Positions 15,312 to 23,295 of a stretch of 33,909 nucleotides of DNA are shown here, in pieces. The DNA lies in contig CAIYUC010000224.1 of assembly GCA_903929315.1 (NCBI GenBank), positions 1-33,909 on the forward strand. The letters run 5' to 3'. Both the position numbers and the translations under genes were made by a program. This stretch comes from an uncultured Bacteroidales bacterium (GTDB lineage Bacteria > Bacteroidota > Bacteroidia > Bacteroidales > FEN-979). Position 1 is the stretch's first letter, and every line of letters begins with the position of its first letter. A model generated the notes under the pieces. That model was not told the origin of the DNA. It saw only the letters and a list, made by a program, of their open reading frames with translations, and did not search any database.

Positions 15312-16106
15312 ATGAATCTACAGACATTGCACTATGGTTGGCAACCCGACCTTCCAGATCATCGTGATTTAAGTTATGCTGCTCCCGGTCCTGTTCTCCG
15401 GAAGTTGCCGAAGAAAATGGACCTCAGGAATGGATGTCCCGCTGTTTATGACCAGGGTCAATTGGGTAGCTGCACTGCCAATGCTATTGGCGGAGCCTTT
15501 CATTTTGACTTGATCAGACAAAAAGCTGCTGTATTTATGCCTTCACGATTGTTTATTTACTATAATGAAAGGGTCATTGAGAATACAGTAAATAATGACA
15601 ACGGAGCACAAATCAGGGATGGGATAAAAACGGTAAATAAGCAGGGAGTCTGCCCTGAACCCAGCTGGCCATATAACATCAGTGAATTTGCACAAAAACC
15701 TCATGCTAATTGTTATAACGAAGCATTAAAACACCAGGTACTTTCATATCAGCGGGTAGTTAGAGATATCAACCAGATGAAAGGTTGTCTTGCTGATGGA
15801 TATCCCTTTGTCTTTGGTTTTACCGTATATGAAAGTTTTGAAGGATCCGCCGTTGCTAAAACCGGTATTTTGAATCTTCCAAAAAAAACGGAAAAAGTAG
15901 TCGGAGGTCATGCTGTATTGGCTGTTGGTTATGATGATACCGGTAAACGGTTTGTTGTAAGGAACAGCTGGGGCGCCAATTGGGGACAAAAAGGTTATTT
16001 TACCATGCCTTTTGAGTATTTGCTCAATGAGAATCTCTCCGATGATCTCTGGACTATCCGCTTGGTGGAGATAAATCCTGCCGGAAAGAAGGGGAAAAGT
16101 AAATGA
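15312..16106 (+). CDS. Papain-like (C1 family) cysteine peptidase without signal peptide
   Basis: The 264-residue protein starts with the H-Y-G-W-Q-P-D-L-P-D-H-R-D segment typical of a bacterial C1 subgroup, then has the active-site set: oxyanion Gln48, Cys54 (QGQLGSCTANA), His200 (GGHAVLAVGYDD) and Asn218 (RNSWGANWGQKGYF). All catalytic residues are present, so it should be active. There is no signal peptide, lipobox or propeptide of usual size, so it probably stays in the cytoplasm or leaves by another route, unlike classical papains. The 205-base gap upstream is AT-rich and holds no clear promoter beyond a poor TACTTTTA at 15254. The oxidoreductase gene follows after 37 bases and may be cotranscribed. 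Its substrate is unknown. Confidence 0.88.
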   Translation: MNLQTLHYGWQPDLPDHRDLSYAAPGPVLRKLPKKMDLRNGCPAVYDQGQLGSCTANAIGGAFHFDLIRQKAAVFMPSRLFIYYNERVIENTVNNDNGAQIRDGIKTVNKQGVCPEPSWPYNISEFAQKPHANCYNEALKHQVLSYQRVVRDINQMKGCLADGYPFVFGFTVYESFEGSAVAKTGILNLPKKTEKVVGGHAVLAVGYDDTGKRFVVRNSWGANWGQKGYFTMPFEYLLNENLSDDLWTIRLVEINPAGKKGKSK

Positions 16107-16143
16107 ATTTGTGAGAATGAATCATCATTAAATAAACGACAAG

Positions 16144-17073
16144 ATGTCAATAAAAACTATGAAGGCTATACGTTTCCATGACTATGGAGGACCGGAACAA
16201 CTCATTCTGGAGGATATCCCGATCCCTGAACCGGTAGCCGGTGAAGTTCTTGTAAAAATAAATACGGTTGCGGTCAATCCGTGGGATTGGAAATTCAGGT
16301 CGGGAAAATACAAAGAGGGTATGCAGGTGAAATTCCCGGTGATACCCGGTATAGAAGCTTCCGGAACGGTAGTAATGACAGGCCCAGGGGTAACAGGTTT
16401 TCTATCCGGGCAAGCAGTTTATGGATCAATGATGGCCAGTTATGCTGAATATTGTGTCGTATCTGAACAGCAATTATTTCTCAAACCTGACCCGCTCTCA
16501 TATGAAGAAGCTGCAGCAATACCCGTTGCTTCGCAGACAGCATGGTCGTCAATCATCGAAATTGCCGGTTTGCGGGATAATCAGCGAATCCTTATCCAAG
16601 GTGGTGCAGGAAGTGTCGGCATCTTTGCCATTCAGATTGCTAAATGGAAAGGAGCTTATGTCTATACCACAGGGTCTACAGAAAATCTGGATTTTTTGCG
16701 TTCTCAGGGAGCCGACCGGGTGATCGATTATAAAATCAATCGATTCGAAAGTCTGGTAGCGGATGTCGATGTGGTGCTGGATACAATAGGAGGGGAAACC
16801 CAGGAACGCTCCTGGCAGGTATTGCGTAAAGGCGGCATACTTGTCTCCATTGTTACTCCGCTTTCTCCAGACAAAGGTGCAAAATATGGAGTCAGAGCAT
16901 CCTACAGAAATTCCGGTATAAGCAAGGAAGGACTCATCCAGATTCAAAACCTTGTCAATGACGGAACCCTCAGGCCTGTTATAAGGAAAATCCTCCCTCT
17001 TTCCGAAGCCGGGTTGGCCCAGGCAATGAGTGAGAAAGGCCATGGGAGAGGGAAGATCATTTTAAAGGTCTGA
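16144..17073 (+). CDS. NAD(P)-dependent quinone-oxidoreductase-like enzyme (MDR superfamily)
   Basis: The 309-residue protein matches the zinc-independent branch of medium-chain dehydrogenases: N-terminal GroES-like domain (F-H-D-Y-G-G-P-E-Q-L, V-A-V-N-P-W-D-W-K-F-R-S-G, P-V-I-P-G-I-E-A-S-G), then a Rossmann fold with the nucleotide loop GGAGSVG (153-159) and Q-G-A-D-R-V-I-D-Y. The structural and catalytic zinc ligands of alcohol dehydrogenases are absent. Such enzymes reduce quinones, enones or similar electrophiles with NAD(P)H in the cytoplasm. The end L-S-E-A-G-L-A-Q-A-M-S-E-K-G-H-G-R-G-K-I is as expected. Its substrate is not predictable. It ends 17 bases from the convergent TPR gene. 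Confidence 0.88.
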   Translation: MSIKTMKAIRFHDYGGPEQLILEDIPIPEPVAGEVLVKINTVAVNPWDWKFRSGKYKEGMQVKFPVIPGIEASGTVVMTGPGVTGFLSGQAVYGSMMASYAEYCVVSEQQLFLKPDPLSYEEAAAIPVASQTAWSSIIEIAGLRDNQRILIQGGAGSVGIFAIQIAKWKGAYVYTTGSTENLDFLRSQGADRVIDYKINRFESLVADVDVVLDTIGGETQERSWQVLRKGGILVSIVTPLSPDKGAKYGVRASYRNSGISKEGLIQIQNLVNDGTLRPVIRKILPLSEAGLAQAMSEKGHGRGKIILKV

Positions 17074-17074
17074 T

Positions 17075-17091
17075 ATCCTCTGAAAAAGGAT
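17075..17091. terminator. Small hairpin between convergent genes
   Basis: ATCCT (17075-17079) pairs with AGGAT (17087-17091) around a loop with an A run, in the 17-base gap between the oxidoreductase stop and the TPR-protein stop. The stem is short, so this is a weak candidate for a shared transcript end. Confidence 0.25.
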
Positions 17092-19295
17092 CATTCGATC
17101 TGGAATAGCAGGAAATCAAGGAGTAGAGGCAATTCTTCCTGTTTGACACCGTTTTTCAATAAATGTGAAAAATCCTCTTCGAAAGCTTCCATGAACATTT
17201 CCGTTGTAAAAAGCTTGCTGGAACGACTTTTTTTATAATATTCCAACGCATCTTTTCTTCGGCCGAGACAAAAAAGGACATGACCGTAATTTATCAGGTC
17301 ATAGGGTGCTGGTGCATCTGATTTCGAAAGGATCTCTTCATAGGCTTCCGCTGCATTATCCAGTTTACCAAGAACAAACTGGCAATAGGCAATCGGGCGG
17401 AGAACTTTAAGATTGTCAGACTGGAAATACCTGACTTTTGTGTAATGCAGAAGCGCTTCATCAAAATTGTTAAGTTTAAGCTGGCAATGTCCGATCTGTG
17501 CCTGTATGTTCAGATCATCGGGCTGTAACGTTCCGGCATCTTTGAAATATTTCAGTGCATTTTCAAAATCTTTTATTTTCAGGCAGCACCAACCCAGCTT
17601 TTTGAGGATCCATAAACGGTCTGCATCGAAGAGTTCGGCTTTTTTATAAAATTCAATCGCTGTTTTGAAGCGCCCAAGCTGCTGATTAGAATACCCGATC
17701 TTCTCAAAATATTCACTTTTAGGACCCCCTTTGTCCACTACGTATTTATAAACCTCTATGGCTTCATTGTAATGTCCTTTGTCGAAATAGAAAGCAGCGA
17801 GCCGTTCTGTAAATCCTTCCCTTTCAAAAAATGTACGGTAAAAATAAAGTCTGCTGAAACTGATTTCCACCTGGAAAATATCCTGGAATTCATTTTTATT
17901 CGGATATAACTTAAAAAACCGGTATAAGTCCTGGATATATTGAGTCATGATCGCATTTGATTCGAGAGATTGATCCAAAAGCTGCTCTTCATTTACCATT
18001 TCCTTCATCTGTTCGAGTTCTGATTCGAAGTAGGTAATGATCATGGACCTTTGCTGTTGAGGCACTGCCTGAAAATTCAAGGCAAATGAATATTTATCCG
18101 AATTACATATATAAAATGCTTTTTCAAGACCTTCGAGTAGCCGGGGACTGAATTCTTCTTCCTCTCCTGACATGTTTTTAAGTTCCGGGTGGGACTGATA
18201 AAAAGGTACGAACCAGTTGCTCATCAGATTAAAAAAATCAAAACGTTTGAGCAGGGAAAACGTGCTCATGAATACATCTCCACCTTCCATCTGCATACGG
18301 GTGAATTTCTCGATCCTTTCAAATAACCCCGGTACTTCGTCGATAAGCTCTTTCCAATCCGGATTCTTTCCTTCCATATCATTATCATCCAACAAGTTGC
18401 CAAGTTGAAGTTTATCTTCCAGTTTGGGCATGACTTTTTTCATCTCAGGGAGGATCTCTTCTTCAAATTCTTTGGTGATCTTTTCGGTCTCTCTTGCCAT
18501 AAGAAGTTGAAGAAGTATCGCCTCGGTATCTTGTTGCAATGACTCATTAAAGCTCAGTTCTTTAAGCTTTTTTACGATTTCCGGGTAAAAACTGATTCGC
18601 TGGTCATAAAACAATAGAGCCAGTACAAAACCAATCAGCGCTCTTTGATAAACTTGTGTTTCCCGCGAATCAATAAATTCGGTAAGTAAAATTATTTTAT
18701 CCTGGTCAAAGTAATCTAAAAGGCTTAATGTAAGTGCAGATACAACAACACATTTTTCAGGCCATTCGATGGAGGAAGAGCGGTTGATCTTGCGTAACAG
18801 ATTTTTGTGATCATCCTTTACTTTACCGGTCAGCCAGATAAACTTGAATATATTTTCATGGAATCTTCCGGCGCTGATTTCCATACCGCTATCTTTTAAT
18901 ATCTCTCTCAGTTCCCTGCCGGATAAAAAATCTTCGATTTTTGTGGCTGTGGCGGACGGATCGTCCCCCAATTCCCTGCTGAGATTAGCTTTTTCAAGTC
19001 TGCGCTGAGGAAATTCTTTATCTATGACGTTTTGGCGTATTTCGTCGGCAAGGGACAGGAGGGAGACTGCAATGCTGTCGAGAATTTCCGTTTTTTTCGT
19101 ATCCTGGTATCCTTCAAAGGCATATTTAAGGAGGTTCTGGTAATTATCGGAAATACTCTCAATCTGGAAAAAATATTCGGCCTGAGTGGTATACTTGAGC
19201 AGTCCGGCCAACATGTCAATAGCGGATTTGATCTTGCTCTGGTAAATACTCTGGCAGATCGCACGGTGTTTTTTTTCAATCTCTATCTGAAGCAT
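17091..19295 (-). CDS. Large cytoplasmic TPR protein of unknown function
   Basis: Using the ATG at 19295 (MLQIEIEKKH) the protein has 734 residues; the frame is open from a TTG at 19331, which I do not favour. The first ~490 residues are mostly predicted helix without a domain I recognise, with an acidic stretch near the middle (L-L-D-D-N-D-M-E-G). Residues about 495-690 hold five or six tetratricopeptide repeats (for example YNEAIEVYKYVV, FKTAIEFYKKAELF, FENALKYFKDAGTLQPDD). No signal peptide or membrane segment is seen. TPR arrays bind other proteins, so an adaptor or scaffold role is plausible. The gene is divergent from the exported protein at 19425, with about 130 bases between, so the two may share control and function. 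Confidence 0.7.
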   Translation of the reverse strand: MLQIEIEKKHRAICQSIYQSKIKSAIDMLAGLLKYTTQAEYFFQIESISDNYQNLLKYAFEGYQDTKKTEILDSIAVSLLSLADEIRQNVIDKEFPQRRLEKANLSRELGDDPSATATKIEDFLSGRELREILKDSGMEISAGRFHENIFKFIWLTGKVKDDHKNLLRKINRSSSIEWPEKCVVVSALTLSLLDYFDQDKIILLTEFIDSRETQVYQRALIGFVLALLFYDQRISFYPEIVKKLKELSFNESLQQDTEAILLQLLMARETEKITKEFEEEILPEMKKVMPKLEDKLQLGNLLDDNDMEGKNPDWKELIDEVPGLFERIEKFTRMQMEGGDVFMSTFSLLKRFDFFNLMSNWFVPFYQSHPELKNMSGEEEEFSPRLLEGLEKAFYICNSDKYSFALNFQAVPQQQRSMIITYFESELEQMKEMVNEEQLLDQSLESNAIMTQYIQDLYRFFKLYPNKNEFQDIFQVEISFSRLYFYRTFFEREGFTERLAAFYFDKGHYNEAIEVYKYVVDKGGPKSEYFEKIGYSNQQLGRFKTAIEFYKKAELFDADRLWILKKLGWCCLKIKDFENALKYFKDAGTLQPDDLNIQAQIGHCQLKLNNFDEALLHYTKVRYFQSDNLKVLRPIAYCQFVLGKLDNAAEAYEEILSKSDAPAPYDLINYGHVLFCLGRRKDALEYYKKSRSSKLFTTEMFMEAFEEDFSHLLKNGVKQEELPLLLDFLLFQIE

Positions 19296-19411
19296 AATGT
19301 GATAAGTTAAGGATTTTGGAATCGCAGCCAATCTGGCAGGTATCTCAAAATGCTTGCCAAACTCACAAACTGGTCAGGAATAATATCCTAAACCGGATTC
19401 CGGTCAATTGG

Positions 19412-19419
19412 TTAAATTT
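19412..19419 (+). promoter_or_regulatory. -7 box TAAATTTG five bases before a start codon
   Basis: An exact match to TAnnTTTG ends five bases before the ATG at 19425. No TTG stands at the right distance upstream. If used, the mRNA would have essentially no leader. Confidence 0.4.
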
Positions 19420-19424
19420 GCGCC

Positions 19425-21863
19425 ATGATCAAAGGTTCCCGGATTAAAATCTACCGTACCAGTTTTTGTATTTCACTTTTTTTATTTGTTATCTCATTTA
19501 CCTGCGCTCAGGATACCTTATTGTATTCTTCAACCCCGGGATTGTTCAAGGTCAGATATATTCAAAATGCAGGAGAGCGCGATAAGAACAGCAACGAAAT
19601 CATTGAAACCATCGCCGAAGATGCCATCAAACCGCCTACGAAAACTCAGATCACTCTGGATTTTCAATTTCAGATTAAAACGGTTGAGAAAATCCCGGTT
19701 GTCCTTTCCCTTTTTGTCAGCATCCGGAATCCTTTTCTAAAAGGGGATGTCTATTTTCGGAAATTTGGCATTCGTGATGTTCTCCTGCCTGACAGGATCG
19801 ATCTGGATATGCGGGTCTGGAAAAAAACGGATCCCACATCGGTGATGGAATCAAAAGTGTCACACCTGCTATGGACAGGAAGTGACAGCCCTGTTTTTAT
19901 TGGTGAAATACATGGTTTCGGTAAAAATTGGGATACCCTTGAAGTGAAGAATCTCTTTTTTTATCATGATGAAGAGGCGCTGAGCCTCTTTAAAGAAAAG
20001 GTTCACCTGATCAACGACTATTTCGCTTCTTCTTTTGTTGCAGATTCGCTTCTGCTTATGGCTGATGCAATGGATCTGCGCAATACAGGACAGGATCCGT
20101 TAAATTTCATCCGGCTCAGAGAGATCAATAAAATGGTTGATCTTTTTAACAGGAAGAAGTTCCTTGAGAAACTTGATCTGATCGATCATGATCCTGCCGG
20201 GTTGAATGCAAAAATGATCCGACTATTCAAGTTTTCAAAGAGCGCTGATATGACATTCCGGGAAAACCTTAGGAAAAATGAAATAATTAACCAGGATTTC
20301 TCCATCGATTCCATGGTTAATTATTTCCTTTCAGGTATTCTGCGCTATATCCGGTGGTCATTGATCATGACAACATATAACGGGCGTATCTATCAGGAAT
20401 ACCTGGATGATTATTTTGTCAAACCCGCTTTCGGCAGTGATGATCCTGAACTCCAGCGAGAACTGCTTGTAAAATTATTTCCCGGGAGTGATCCGGATTC
20501 TCTTTTTAAATCCTTATCGGAAACCTTAAAAAAAGCATATGAAAGGCAGGCTGAATGGCTCATGCAGCAGGATCAATTCACCGAAGCTGTCAAGATCCTT
20601 GAAAATGAAAGTCAATTCTGCCAGGTTAATCCCTATCTGGCTGGAGAGATGACCGACCGGAAATTGCAGGCAAGAGCTGTACGTGGAATTTATTTATCGT
20701 ATTTAGCTGTTGCAGAGATGTGCACCGAAAACGGAAAATATAATATGGCTCAGGATTACCTTGCAAAAGCGCAGGGTTACCGGCATGATGATCCGGATTC
20801 GGGCAATTCTGATTCCTTGTTTAACAAGGTGTTCCATAAAATCTTTAACACATGGATCGCCGGTTGCGATTCCCTGGCTGCACATGGAGAATTTGAAAAG
20901 GCTGTCAATTGTTATCATCAAATCGAGACCCGTCTCGACACCTCATTCCATGCAGGACACGAAGAGATCGCAATCAGGATCAACCTTGCTAAAAAAAGCC
21001 TGATGCATGATTCCCTTGGAAGAATAGTATACAGGAACGACATGATAAATCTGCTTACAACCGGTGAATCGAAGATCTGGACGGGCCGGTATAATGCAGC
21101 AGGCATCTTTGCAGATTCTGTTGAACAGCAATTCCGAGTGAAGGGTTTTGCATATGATTCGTTGGTTGTTAAAGCTATCCGGGAGTATAGGAAAAAGATC
21201 AAGTCACATCGCTGTTGGGATTCAAACGAATCCTTCGAAATACTCATCTTACGTGCACAAAATGAAATTGAAAAGAAGCACTTTACGGAAGCTGGAGTTT
21301 TGCTCGATTCTGCTTTGTCCGTTGCAGCCTCAGCGCCGTTGTGTAATATAAATATCGCGCAGGTAATGGATACACTCAAAAAATATTCTGTTGCAAGCCA
21401 ATACCAACAAAATATAATCGATATCAGGAAAAATATCGGTGTCAATAAATATGACGAAGTTTTAGAGAAACACAGCCTGAATGAAGGGCTTTATCATAAA
21501 AATGATCTAATCCGTTTCGGACTTGAATTGTTCCCTCTCTATGGTATTATTGTTTCGAAGGGAGATCCTTTATTTATGGGTCATGCCATTGTATTCTATT
21601 TCAACCGGGACAGTCTTGCTGAAGCTTTCCGCTATGTCAAACTCCTGAGATCACAAGGATATCCCAGGAGAAATGCAAAGGATCTGCTGGAGATCCTTGG
21701 AAAGAAAATGGGGGCTGAGGATTTCCGGAAATATCCGGAGGGAAATCCTGATTCTCTCGTTGAAGGATATATAGGAGATAACGGTTGGTTTCGGAATTTT
21801 AAAACTTCTTATTTAAATGAGTGGAGTAAAAGGAAGGAAATAAAAAGATTACAGCAACGCTGA
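19425..21863 (+). CDS. Exported helical-repeat protein of unknown function
   Basis: The 812-residue protein has a signal peptide (S-L-F-L-F-V-I-S-F-T-C-A-Q, cleavage near residue 29), so it is periplasmic or on the surface. Residues about 60-190 look beta-rich (T-Q-I-T-L-D-F-Q-F-Q-I-K, V-V-L-S-L-F-V-S-I-R-N-P). The remainder is helical with irregular TPR-like pairs, for instance around residues 365-400 (Q-F-T-E-A-V-K-I-L-E-N-E), 425-450 and 490-520. I do not recognise the family. There is no T9SS sorting domain and no lipobox. Its neighbour at 17091, divergent, is also a TPR-type protein, which hints at a common machine across the inner membrane, but nothing in the sequence proves it. Confidence 0.65.
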   Translation: MIKGSRIKIYRTSFCISLFLFVISFTCAQDTLLYSSTPGLFKVRYIQNAGERDKNSNEIIETIAEDAIKPPTKTQITLDFQFQIKTVEKIPVVLSLFVSIRNPFLKGDVYFRKFGIRDVLLPDRIDLDMRVWKKTDPTSVMESKVSHLLWTGSDSPVFIGEIHGFGKNWDTLEVKNLFFYHDEEALSLFKEKVHLINDYFASSFVADSLLLMADAMDLRNTGQDPLNFIRLREINKMVDLFNRKKFLEKLDLIDHDPAGLNAKMIRLFKFSKSADMTFRENLRKNEIINQDFSIDSMVNYFLSGILRYIRWSLIMTTYNGRIYQEYLDDYFVKPAFGSDDPELQRELLVKLFPGSDPDSLFKSLSETLKKAYERQAEWLMQQDQFTEAVKILENESQFCQVNPYLAGEMTDRKLQARAVRGIYLSYLAVAEMCTENGKYNMAQDYLAKAQGYRHDDPDSGNSDSLFNKVFHKIFNTWIAGCDSLAAHGEFEKAVNCYHQIETRLDTSFHAGHEEIAIRINLAKKSLMHDSLGRIVYRNDMINLLTTGESKIWTGRYNAAGIFADSVEQQFRVKGFAYDSLVVKAIREYRKKIKSHRCWDSNESFEILILRAQNEIEKKHFTEAGVLLDSALSVAASAPLCNINIAQVMDTLKKYSVASQYQQNIIDIRKNIGVNKYDEVLEKHSLNEGLYHKNDLIRFGLELFPLYGIIVSKGDPLFMGHAIVFYFNRDSLAEAFRYVKLLRSQGYPRRNAKDLLEILGKKMGAEDFRKYPEGNPDSLVEGYIGDNGWFRNFKTSYLNEWSKRKEIKRLQQR

Positions 21864-21951
21864 CTCAATAATACATTAAAGGGTTAACTAAAAATGTTGG
21901 GTTTCTTATTTTGGTCAAACCTTAACAAGCATGGTCATATTAGAAATGATA

Positions 21952-23271
21952 TTATCTGATCACAATAATTTTATAGGTTCCGTAAGCGGAATCCTTCCCG
22001 AAGATCTGAAGGAAATAAATACCCGTAGGAAGGTTATTAATATTTATCTCTATTTTACCGGACTTTTGATTATTCATTGATCTCAAATTTTGACCGGCCA
22101 TATTCAGCAGTTCTATCCTGTCAATATCCTGAAGAGGTTCAATAAAAAGGATATCTTTCACCGGGTTGGGATAGATCTTTGCGATCAAGCCTGCAGGATC
22201 GTTAATACCAACACCCGCAATTTTGCTTTTCGTATAAACGCTGACCGGCAATCCAACCACATTATCAAAAGTTACCGGTGTGACCTCAAAAACGAGATAT
22301 TTTCCAACATCTGCAACAGAATCGACGGTATAATTCAGGCTGGTGTCCTGGATCAGTGTTAAAGCGCCGCCAATACTATCGGTACGATACCATTTGTAAA
22401 TTGATTTCCCTTCCGGTTTCAGGTTATAATCCTCGTAGGTATAAATGCCTGTCAGGATTTTTTTAGCGATGAGTGAATCCTGGATCGATACATTGTAGAC
22501 TATTGGTAATGCAGGAATCCCAGGGTCAATATTATTATACCAGCAGGAATATATATTAAGACTGTTACCGATCGTATCATGAAGGAGGTATATCCTGTTT
22601 GAGTCGCCTTGCAATTCTTCAGTTGAGTCAGCCCCGTTAAACCGGAATTTGAACTGCAGCACCGGGTTATTATACAGTGCCGTATCAAGAAAAAGTGTGA
22701 CGGTATAAATGCTGTCCTTTGATTTTGGATATAAAACATCATATGCTCCACCGTTGTTAAAATTTCCGGCAACATCAAGATAATCCACCAAAGGAACAAA
22801 ATGACCGGCTTTTATCTGGTAATACAGGTCACAATTAAAAGTCACCGGTATTGTAGCAGGGTTGAAATTATTGTAATAATTTATCACTGTCATGAGTGTG
22901 TCGCTCACACGGATAAGGCGTGTAAGACCATCCGCCTTTTCAGGGATGATGGTGTCAGAATGGTGAATGCTGTATTGGTATGAGTAAACAACTCCTGTGG
23001 TCAGCAAAAATGTTAATTCATATATGTAGGAACTATCTATCCTTTGCATGGGGGTTGGAAGGCTGTCATTTATCTGAAAGCTCTTCATGAGCATTGTATC
23101 TGCAGAAGGATTGAAGGTTCCGTTTGACACCATGTACGCCATATTGACCCTGAACTTTACACTATCTGTTAACAGGGGACCGTAGCTCTGGGCTTGCATC
23201 GATGGTGATAAGACAGGGTTGAACAGGAAGAGGAAGATACCCGGTAAAGTCAGGGAAACAAGATTTTTCAT
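21952..23271 (-). CDS. Small carbohydrate-binding-module protein with T9SS sorting domain
   Basis: The 439-residue protein has a signal peptide (ending S-M-Q-A-Q), two beta modules (about 35-140 and 145-255, the second with F-V-P-L-V-D-Y-L-D-V-A-G-N-F-N-N), an Ig-like module (about 256-360, I-L-T-G-I-Y-T-Y-E-D) and a type A sorting domain (about 365-439, IYPNPVKDILFIE, G-I-Y-F-L-Q-I-F, ending K-I-I-V-I-R). It should be placed on the cell surface by the T9SS. The modules are clearly paralogous to those of the 680-residue protein at 28290, and the A-G-x-F/L-N-x-W-type core resembles starch-binding CBM20/CBM48 folds; here the Trp of F-N-x-W is replaced (F-N-N-G). It is the last gene of the glucan operon, 24 bases behind the branching enzyme. 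Confidence 0.75.
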   Translation of the reverse strand: MKNLVSLTLPGIFLFLFNPVLSPSMQAQSYGPLLTDSVKFRVNMAYMVSNGTFNPSADTMLMKSFQINDSLPTPMQRIDSSYIYELTFLLTTGVVYSYQYSIHHSDTIIPEKADGLTRLIRVSDTLMTVINYYNNFNPATIPVTFNCDLYYQIKAGHFVPLVDYLDVAGNFNNGGAYDVLYPKSKDSIYTVTLFLDTALYNNPVLQFKFRFNGADSTEELQGDSNRIYLLHDTIGNSLNIYSCWYNNIDPGIPALPIVYNVSIQDSLIAKKILTGIYTYEDYNLKPEGKSIYKWYRTDSIGGALTLIQDTSLNYTVDSVADVGKYLVFEVTPVTFDNVVGLPVSVYTKSKIAGVGINDPAGLIAKIYPNPVKDILFIEPLQDIDRIELLNMAGQNLRSMNNQKSGKIEININNLPTGIYFLQIFGKDSAYGTYKIIVIR

Positions 23272-23295
23272 TTTTGTATGAATTGTTTAGAAGGA

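Noticed and set aside
19296-19331. TTG start giving 746 residues for the TPR protein
   Set aside because: The ATG at 19295 is a normal start and the 12 extra residues show no sign of conservation or function.
20918-21445. A 175-codon minus-strand frame within the exported helical protein gene
   Set aside because: It is cysteine- and serine-rich in a random manner and lies opposite a continuous 812-codon gene with a signal peptide.
21864-21951. Imperfect inverted repeat AAGGGTT / AAACCTT between convergent genes
   Set aside because: Six pairs with a mismatch and a loop of nearly 30 bases are too weak to call a terminator.
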